DNA of 16,500 nucleotides from Myxococcus sp046520405 (lineage in GTDB: Bacteria > Myxococcota > Myxococcia > Myxococcales > Myxococcaceae). The stretch is taken from NCBI GenBank assembly GCA_046520405.1, contig JBKGHI010000205.1:1-16500 (forward strand), given 5' to 3'. The notes below the pieces were generated by a model. It was not told where the DNA came from, ran no database searches, and saw nothing but the letters and a program-made list of their open reading frames with translations. This document shows, piece after piece, positions 12,567 through 16,500 of this stretch; positions within the stretch are counted from its first letter, which is position 1; every line of letters starts with the position of its first letter. The position numbers were made by a program, and so were the translations under genes.

Positions 12567-14657
12567 TCAGTGCGCCTGTCGTTTCCTCAGGCTCAGCGTC
12601 CGTGTGTGTGCGTCGCGGACGCGCTGCAGGTGGCGCCGAGTCTCTGCGTCGAGTCGATACCATCCACACCGGCCACGTCGCGCCCCCTCTGTACGTCGCA
12701 GCCATCCCTGCTGGACCCAATAATGGACGGCGTTCTCGGTGACACCAAATTGCTTGGCAACACCACGCAGCGAGTACAATCCGTCCTCTCGGCGGTCGGC
12801 CTTGCGCACCGAGGATGGCATCCGGTGTGGCCAGCGCAACTGTCGAGCACGGCAGTAGGCATGCACCGTCAAGTTCGTCCAGAGCGCACCTGTCGCGGTC
12901 ATCAGACCACCCTTGTTGAGCCGCATCGCGATTTCAGGCGCAGGCATCCCCTGTTTCACATGCTGCTCAATAAAGAGCCCGGCCTCCGGCGAGGTCCGTC
13001 GTCCTGGTAACTGCCGCGCCACCCATGCTCCCGTCGTGGCGCCCGTGCGCCAGAGTATCGCCACGCAGGTGCCCCGCGAGGGCCCTTCCACGGGAGTAAG
13101 GCAGAGTTCTTGGATGACGGTGCGGGTAATATTCTTGCGCTCGGTCATGGTGGTGGAGGGACTGGCCCAGAGTCGGGGCAGGTCGTGGGCGAGCGCAGCA
13201 ATGCGTTCGCACTCCCTCGTCGTGAGTGCCACCTGCTTCTTTTCCCGGGCCTCCGTGTAGCGGCGCTCGGCGTCCTGAAGCTCCCCCAACTTCTCCTCCC
13301 ACTCGCGCTCCAGCGTGCGCGCCACCGTGCGGTTGTCCGGATCGACCGCCTTGTAGCGCCGCTCAGCCAATGTCACCTCGTACCGTGCACGCTCCAGACG
13401 CAGCCTCCACTGGTGCGCCACCTCGTCTGTCTGACGCTGCGCCTCGCGCACCACCGTCATGCCGAGCTCAATGCCCTCTGGCTGCACTGCGGCCAGGACG
13501 CGCTCGCCGACTGCTCGGTCAATGGCTGACGCTCCCTCCGACCAGCAAAGGTGCATGCTCTTGCCGGCCTGGACGGGGCTGGCGCACACGTAACGCGCTC
13601 GCGGGCTTCTGCCTGAGTATGCCGAGTGCATCCGGTGTCCACACTTGCCACACAGGACGAGGCCTTGCAGGAGGGCCTCCCCTTTTCTGGCGGCGCCGTG
13701 TCGCTCGGGCGCATTCCGTGACGGGCGATTGTCATGTAGCGTCTGCTGGTTCTTCACATATTCCTCCCACGTCAAATACGCAGGGTGCCTTTCACGGTGC
13801 ACCACCTTCCAATCGTCAGCCGACAAGCGCCGGCAATGGCGCACCACCTGTCCTTCCGCCAGCCCCACCGTGTGCTCGCGCCGACCGTACACGTACGCGC
13901 CCGCGTATGTCGGATTCGTGAGCATTTGCAGCAGGCGACTCGGCCGCGGAGGTGACCACCGCAGTTGGTGAGTCTTGGCATCGCGGGCGGGCAACTGAAG
14001 GCCATGCTCAATGAAGTAGCGGGCAACACCATAGGCGGAGCGCTCTACCGGGAAGCGCTCAAAGACGAGATGCACAGCTCGCCCAACCTCTTCGTCTGGG
14101 TCGAGCCGCAGGCGGCTGAGCGCCTTGTCCCACCAGTAACCAACAGGCGGAGGCAGGCGAAACTCACCGCGCAGAGCCTTGCTTGCGCGTGCCCCGCGCA
14201 GCCGCAACTGCATCCACGACAGCTCGGCCTCGGACATGGTCCCCTTGATGCCCAGGAGCAGCCTGTCGTTGTAGTCGCCCGGGTGATAGAGGGCCTGCTC
14301 GTCAGCAATGAGAACGTCTGCCAGCCCGCACAAGTCCAGCAGGCGATGCCAGTCAGCCGAGGAGCGCGCCAGTCGAGAGACGTCGAGAGCGAAGAGGGCT
14401 CCCACCTCGCCGCGTGCCACTTCCTCGCTGACACGCTGAAAACCGGAGCGGCCCTGCGCGGAGGCGCCGCTGCGCCCCAAGTCTTCATCTACCACCTCAA
14501 TGGCGTCGGGCCGCCAGCCGAGCGCCTGGGCCCGCTCTCGCAGAAGGTATTGCCGGCGCGTCGACTCGGTGTGCTCCATCACCTGCTTGAGCGTGGACTG
14601 GCGCAGGTACACTACTTCCCGTCGCGGCAGGTGGGTGTCGTGGACGGCTGCCCTCAT
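12567..14657 (-). CDS. Large serine recombinase
   Basis: A 696-residue protein. ATG 14657-14655 is chosen because AGGAGG lies eight bases upstream and the conserved resolvase start follows. The catalytic domain has Tyr17-x-Arg19-x-Ser21 (VVYLRQSTLKQ), with Ser21 as nucleophile, GRSGASAQGRSGF (61-73), and DVSRLARSS with Arg95 and Arg98. A recombinase domain (about 170-310) is followed by a zinc ribbon with Cys336, Cys339, Cys358 and Cys371, and a helical coiled-coil region (about 400-470). The C-terminus (YSLRGVAKQFGVTENAVHYW, about 635-690) looks like a MerR-type helix-turn-helix. Such enzymes integrate and excise DNA between short att sites without replication. The start codon overlaps the stop of the DUF5372-like frame (ATGA), implying coupled translation. 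It appears intact. Confidence 0.92.
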   Translation of the reverse strand: MRAAVHDTHLPRREVVYLRQSTLKQVMEHTESTRRQYLLRERAQALGWRPDAIEVVDEDLGRSGASAQGRSGFQRVSEEVARGEVGALFALDVSRLARSSADWHRLLDLCGLADVLIADEQALYHPGDYNDRLLLGIKGTMSEAELSWMQLRLRGARASKALRGEFRLPPPVGYWWDKALSRLRLDPDEEVGRAVHLVFERFPVERSAYGVARYFIEHGLQLPARDAKTHQLRWSPPRPSRLLQMLTNPTYAGAYVYGRREHTVGLAEGQVVRHCRRLSADDWKVVHRERHPAYLTWEEYVKNQQTLHDNRPSRNAPERHGAARKGEALLQGLVLCGKCGHRMHSAYSGRSPRARYVCASPVQAGKSMHLCWSEGASAIDRAVGERVLAAVQPEGIELGMTVVREAQRQTDEVAHQWRLRLERARYEVTLAERRYKAVDPDNRTVARTLEREWEEKLGELQDAERRYTEAREKKQVALTTRECERIAALAHDLPRLWASPSTTMTERKNITRTVIQELCLTPVEGPSRGTCVAILWRTGATTGAWVARQLPGRRTSPEAGLFIEQHVKQGMPAPEIAMRLNKGGLMTATGALWTNLTVHAYCRARQLRWPHRMPSSVRKADRREDGLYSLRGVAKQFGVTENAVHYWVQQGWLRRTEGARRGRCGWYRLDAETRRHLQRVRDAHTRTLSLRKRQAH

Positions 14658-14817
14658 GTACGACCTCCTCTTGAGCGTCCTCCCCCAGCCGACGCAGAGC
14701 AATCGTTGCGAGGATGCGGACAACGTCGCGCTGTGCCTCGGGGGTGAGGAGCGTCCGTAGGCCTGGACGCGGCCGACTTCGATCCTCTTGGCCGTGACTG
14801 CTCCGCCATCTTCTCAT
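14497..14817 (-). CDS. Small ORF overlapping the recombinase start
   Basis: The frame starts at ATG 14817-14815 (or a GTG at 14832) and encodes about 106 residues. Only the first half looks like protein: GLRTLLTPEAQRDVV, then ILATIALRRLG, an amphipathic helical stretch. Small proteins with this LTPE...RRL layout commonly precede recombinases of this type in bacterial elements. Past residue 55 the frame runs inside the recombinase gene, where its sequence looks like a shadow, so the true stop may have been lost or the overlap may be real. It shares DNA with the end of the DUF5372-like frame. Function is unknown; a directionality or regulatory role is only a guess. Confidence 0.45.
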   Translation of the reverse strand: MRRWRSSHGQEDRSRPRPGLRTLLTPEAQRDVVRILATIALRRLGEDAQEEVVHEGSRPRHPPAATGSSVPAPVHAQAGDGAHRVDAPAIPSARAGPGARLAARRH

Positions 14818-15157
14818 GGCAGGGGTGTGCACTCCCTGCCGCGTGCGCGCATGGGCTCTCTCTCTGCTTGGCTTCCACCAGTGCCGCCAATTGGCGTAGC
14901 TCCACCACGCTCACCAGGTACCTGGTGGGCCTCATTCTCGGGAGGGAGCCCGGTTCCGCCCTGTCCGTCCACGCAGCGGGAAGTCGCAAGACACCGCCCT
15001 CTGGCAGGCCCAGCACCAGGTAGCCACTTCCCTGAGCGCCCTGCACGTCGCGGTCGACACGCAGGACGGGAAACCGTCTGCCGTGGAAGGGATGGATCGC
15101 CAGAGTGACGGTGACTTCTTCCAAATCGATTGAAGGGTCGACCGCATTGCGCCCCAC
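14654..15157 (-). CDS. DUF5372-like protein of the recombinase element
   Basis: GTG 15157-15155 is taken as the start; it lies eight bases inside the element and no better start follows. The frame gives 167 residues and stops with TGA at 14656-14654, overlapping the recombinase ATG by the sequence ATGA. The conserved part is VTLAIHPFHGRRFPVLRV, then GYLVLGLPEGGVLRLPAAWTD, the layout of DUF5372 proteins that accompany recombinases in myxobacterial and other elements. The last 55 or so residues are Arg/Pro/Ser-rich and overlap the small ORF in another frame, so the natural end is uncertain. No catalytic motif is seen; a helper role in integration or excision is inference from conserved neighbourhood. 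Confidence 0.6.
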   Translation of the reverse strand: MGRNAVDPSIDLEEVTVTLAIHPFHGRRFPVLRVDRDVQGAQGSGYLVLGLPEGGVLRLPAAWTDRAEPGSLPRMRPTRYLVSVVELRQLAALVEAKQRESPCAHAAGSAHPCHEKMAEQSRPRGSKSAASRPTDAPHPRGTARRCPHPRNDCSASAGGGRSRGGRT

Positions 15158-15165
15158 CTTTCCCA

Positions 15166-15339
15166 CGTCAGCACCTTGACTCTGTCGCCCTTGCGCGACA
15201 CGAAGGCGAAGAGGTGGCCTGAGTAGACGTCCTCGCCCCACGCAGCGCGCACCAGCGCCATGAGGCCGTCGATGGACTTGCGCATGTCCACGGGCGTAGT
15301 GGCCAGCACCACGCGCACCGACGCGGGCAGGGCGAACAT
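15166..15339 (-). pseudogene. tnpB: IS66 TnpB, N-terminal half
   Basis: From ATG 15339-15337 the frame encodes MFALPASVRVVLATTPVDM, then RKSIDGLMALVRAAWGEDV, then SGHLFAFVSRKGDRVKVLTW, a typical IS66 TnpB/Orf2 start. After the Trp codon the frame enters unrelated DNA (ERWGAMRS) belonging to the recombinase element. A longer open frame to 14932 is therefore an artificial fusion. The remaining half is at 12538-12347. Confidence 0.9.
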
Positions 15340-15342
15340 GCC

Positions 15343-15393
15343 TCACCGCCCCAGCGCCGCGACGAGGCGGGCCACGTATTCCACGTCGGTGTG
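15343..15393 (-). pseudogene. IS66 accessory TnpA, 3' end only
   Basis: The frame encodes HTDVEYVARLVAALGR and stops with TGA 3 nt before the tnpB start. This is the usual C-terminal helix of the IS66 TnpA/orf1 accessory protein. Upstream the frame stays open, but the residues (15394-15480) no longer look like TnpA and there is no helix-turn-helix. The gene has therefore lost its 5' part, probably when the neighbouring IS21-like element arrived. The interval 15394-15529 holds nothing else I can recognise. Confidence 0.55.
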
Positions 15394-15672
15394 TTGATGG
15401 TCACCAAGAAGCGCAGATTTCTGGTCATGGGCGAGCCGGAGTTCGGAAACGGCGCGGACAGAAGCAGCGCCGGGAGCGGGCGAAAAGTTGAGGAGTGGGA
15501 AGCGAGCCGGTGGAGTCCAGGGCAGCGCGTGTCCTGAAAGTCAGAAGGCCCACCAGCGACACCTGGAGGGCCTTCCTGGGGGCGCGCCCTGGTGTGCGAG
15601 AGGGGCGAGCCGGTGAGGGAGGGGTAGCGCACTCCAGGGCGCGGCGCCAGAAGTCGGCGCGCGCCCGGGAAG

Positions 15673-16128
15673 GTGCGCGTGGAGTCGTTGCGTCTGGTGG
15701 TGTGCGGGCGGCCGGAGTGCCGGCGGCTGTTCCAGCTGTGCAGCCGGTGTGACAGGGGGCAGCGCTACTGCGGGCGTCGGTGCGGGAGGGTGGCGCGCGC
15801 GGAGTCGGTACGGGAGGCGGGGCGGCGCTACCAGCGCACCCGGGACGGACGGCATGCTCACGCGGAGCGCCAGGCCGCGTACCGGGGGCGGCGACAGAAA
15901 GTGACGCATCAGGCTCCCCCTCCAGGGGTCCTGGAGGTGAGGGTGTCGCCCGCGCCGGCCCAGGCCACCACGCAGGTGGCCGCGGAGCCGAGCGCAGCGA
16001 GGCCCCCTGGGTATGCACCACCGTCCCTTCCTGCCTGCACGTCCTGCGGACGCGCCAGTCCCTTCCTCCGTCACACCACCCTGGCGCGCACCCGACTGGG
16101 GCCGCGCTGGCGGCGCTGCGCCGCGTGA
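15673..16128 (+). CDS. Cys-rich small protein of the IS21-like element
   Basis: GTG 15673 starts a 151-residue, Arg-rich protein. Cysteines at 11, 16, 23, 26, 33 and 37 (for example QLCSRCDRGQRYCGRRC) suggest a zinc finger followed by a basic, DNA-binding-like helix. The Pro/Ala-rich remainder ends with a second CTSCGRAS pair. Similar Cys-rich ORFs precede istA in myxobacterial IS21 relatives. The stop at 16128 is 12 bases before the istA ATG, and the GAGGAGG site between them suggests co-transcription. The role in transposition is not established. Confidence 0.6.
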   Translation: MRVESLRLVVCGRPECRRLFQLCSRCDRGQRYCGRRCGRVARAESVREAGRRYQRTRDGRHAHAERQAAYRGRRQKVTHQAPPPGVLEVRVSPAPAQATTQVAAEPSAARPPGYAPPSLPACTSCGRASPFLRHTTLARTRLGPRWRRCAA

Positions 16129-16140
16129 GGAGGTGCGAGG

Positions 16141-16500
16141 ATGATTGGCCTCGAGGTCCGCGCCCGGATTCGCCAGCTGCACCACGCGGAGGGGTGGCCT
16201 GTGGGCACCATCGCCGCGCAGTTGGGGCTGCACCACGACACGGTGGAGGCGGCCCTGGAGGACGCGCCGGTAGCCTCCTGCGACAGCCGCACGGCGAAGC
16301 CCACGGTGCTGGGCCCCTACACGGCCTTCATCGACGCCACCCTCAAGGCGCACCCACGCCTGCGGGCCACGCGCCTCTTCCACATGGTGAAGGCCCGTGG
16401 CTACCCAGGCGGCTACGAGCAGGTGAAGCGCTACGTGCGGCGGGTGCGCCCGGGGCCAGGCCGAGGCCTTCCTGCGCCGCACCACGCTGCCGGGCGAAGA
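16141..16500 (+). pseudogene. istA: IS21 family transposase IstA, N-terminal part with a frameshift
   Basis: ATG 16141 follows GAGGAGG (about eight bases). The protein opens MIGLEVRARIRQLHHAEGW, then VGTIAAQLGLHHDTV, a helix-turn-helix at about residues 18-40. Next come YTAFIDATLKAHPRLRATRLF and MVKARGYPGG, the usual IstA layout before its DDE core, which lies beyond the window. After RRVRPG the expected continuation (AEAFLRRTTLPGE) is in another frame. Deleting one G from the GGGG run at 16452-16455 restores it. This may be a true inactivating insertion or a homopolymer sequencing error. IstA is the transposase and IstB its ATPase partner. Confidence 0.75.

Larger units (their letters stand above)
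12539..15165 (-). mobile_element. Large-serine-recombinase element inserted in IS66 tnpB
   Basis: The two halves of tnpB join without gain or loss of frame when these 2,627 bases are removed. Plus-strand CCA occurs at 12536-12538 and 15163-15165, giving at most a 3-bp shared core, as expected for serine recombinases, which cut with 2-nt overhangs. Three minus-strand genes fill it from edge to edge: a DUF5372-like protein starting 8 bases inside one end, a small overlapping ORF, and the recombinase ending 28 bases from the other. I see no terminal inverted repeats and no cargo. It looks like a minimal, self-mobile unit. Confidence 0.8.
10780..15393 (-). mobile_element. IS66-family insertion sequence split by a recombinase element
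   Basis: Minus-strand gene order is the IS66 order: 3' end of tnpA (15393-15343), tnpB (15339 to 12347, interrupted) and tnpC (12342-10780). tnpA ends 3 nt before tnpB starts, and the tnpB stop is 4 nt before the tnpC start. The 2.6-kb insert at 12539-15165 separates the two halves of tnpB. Terminal inverted repeats were not identified with confidence: the tnpA 5' part has been replaced by other DNA, and the right-hand limit beyond 10780 is unclear. The stated limits are therefore those of the recognisable genes. Confidence 0.75.
15530..16500 (+). mobile_element. IS21-like element, left part (continues beyond the window)
   Basis: Two plus-strand genes in IS21 style (a Cys-rich small ORF and istA) run to the right edge; istB would lie outside. 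The left limit is a guess: TGTCCTGAAAG at 15530 begins a non-coding stretch of about 140 bases before the first gene, and 15531-15672 carries no ORF I can support. IS21 ends often begin with TG, but the partner end is not in the window. Confidence 0.5.

Noticed and set aside
14932..15163. TnpB ORF extending past the Trp codon to 14932
   Set aside because: Sequence after VKVLTW is recombinase-element DNA; the true TnpB continuation is at 12535-12347.
15541..16485. Long minus-strand ORF of 314 codons opposite the IS21-like genes
   Set aside because: It is an antisense shadow of the Cys-rich ORF and istA in GC-rich DNA; composition is Arg/Pro/His-rich with no motif.

Overview
The window is GC-rich DNA of a myxobacterium, most likely from the Myxococcus/Corallococcus/Archangium group. 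The strongest evidence is a SitA5-type lipoprotein toxin, a family known from outer-membrane exchange in myxobacteria. A type VI secretion cargo cluster and IS66/IS21 relatives typical of these genomes agree with this. No rRNA, CRISPR array or replication origin was seen. Host chromosome structure cannot be judged because almost everything here is accessory DNA.

Layout. (1) Positions 1-690: an IS66-type accessory fragment next to the headless 3' part of an F420-dependent NADP reductase-family gene. (2) Positions 714-6033, minus strand: a tightly packed T6SS cargo operon, read from right to left. It encodes a DUF2169 adaptor (5'-truncated and frameshifted), a ketosynthase-like protein lacking catalytic residues (frameshifted in a G6C5 tract), a DUF4150 PAAR-like tip protein, an AHH-family nuclease, an Imm11-family immunity protein, a DUF6484 VgrG-associated protein and a TIGR02270 HEAT-repeat protein. 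(3) Positions 6034-6530: debris, including an IS66 transposase N-terminal remnant. (4) Positions 6531-7985: a lone lower-GC gene for a PD-(D/E)XK-type protein, followed by a 9-bp inverted repeat and a degenerate tRNA-Sec (selC-like) sequence that may be the scar of an integration site. (5) Positions 8099-10087, minus strand: a second toxin-immunity pair, a SitA5-like lipoprotein with a C-terminal AHH nuclease and another Imm11 protein. (6) Positions 10292-10770: remains of small Cys-rich genes. (7) Positions 10780-15393: an IS66-family element whose tnpB is split by a complete large-serine-recombinase element (12539-15165). The tnpB reading frame is restored exactly when that insert is removed. 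(8) From about 15530 to the right edge: the left part of an IS21-like element (Cys-rich small ORF plus istA). istA carries an apparent 1-nt insertion in a G run.

How the genes work together. The window is a competition locus with two contact-dependent weapons side by side. One toxin is PAAR-linked and predicted to be delivered by T6SS. The other is a lipoprotein predicted to be delivered by outer-membrane exchange. Both end in AHH nuclease folds and both are followed directly by an Imm11 gene. The T6SS module looks damaged upstream (adaptor and ketosynthase-like gene), while nuclease, immunity, PAAR-like and downstream genes remain open. The least explained and most interesting items are the PD-(D/E)XK gene beside the selC-like scar and the serine-recombinase element placed inside IS66 tnpB.
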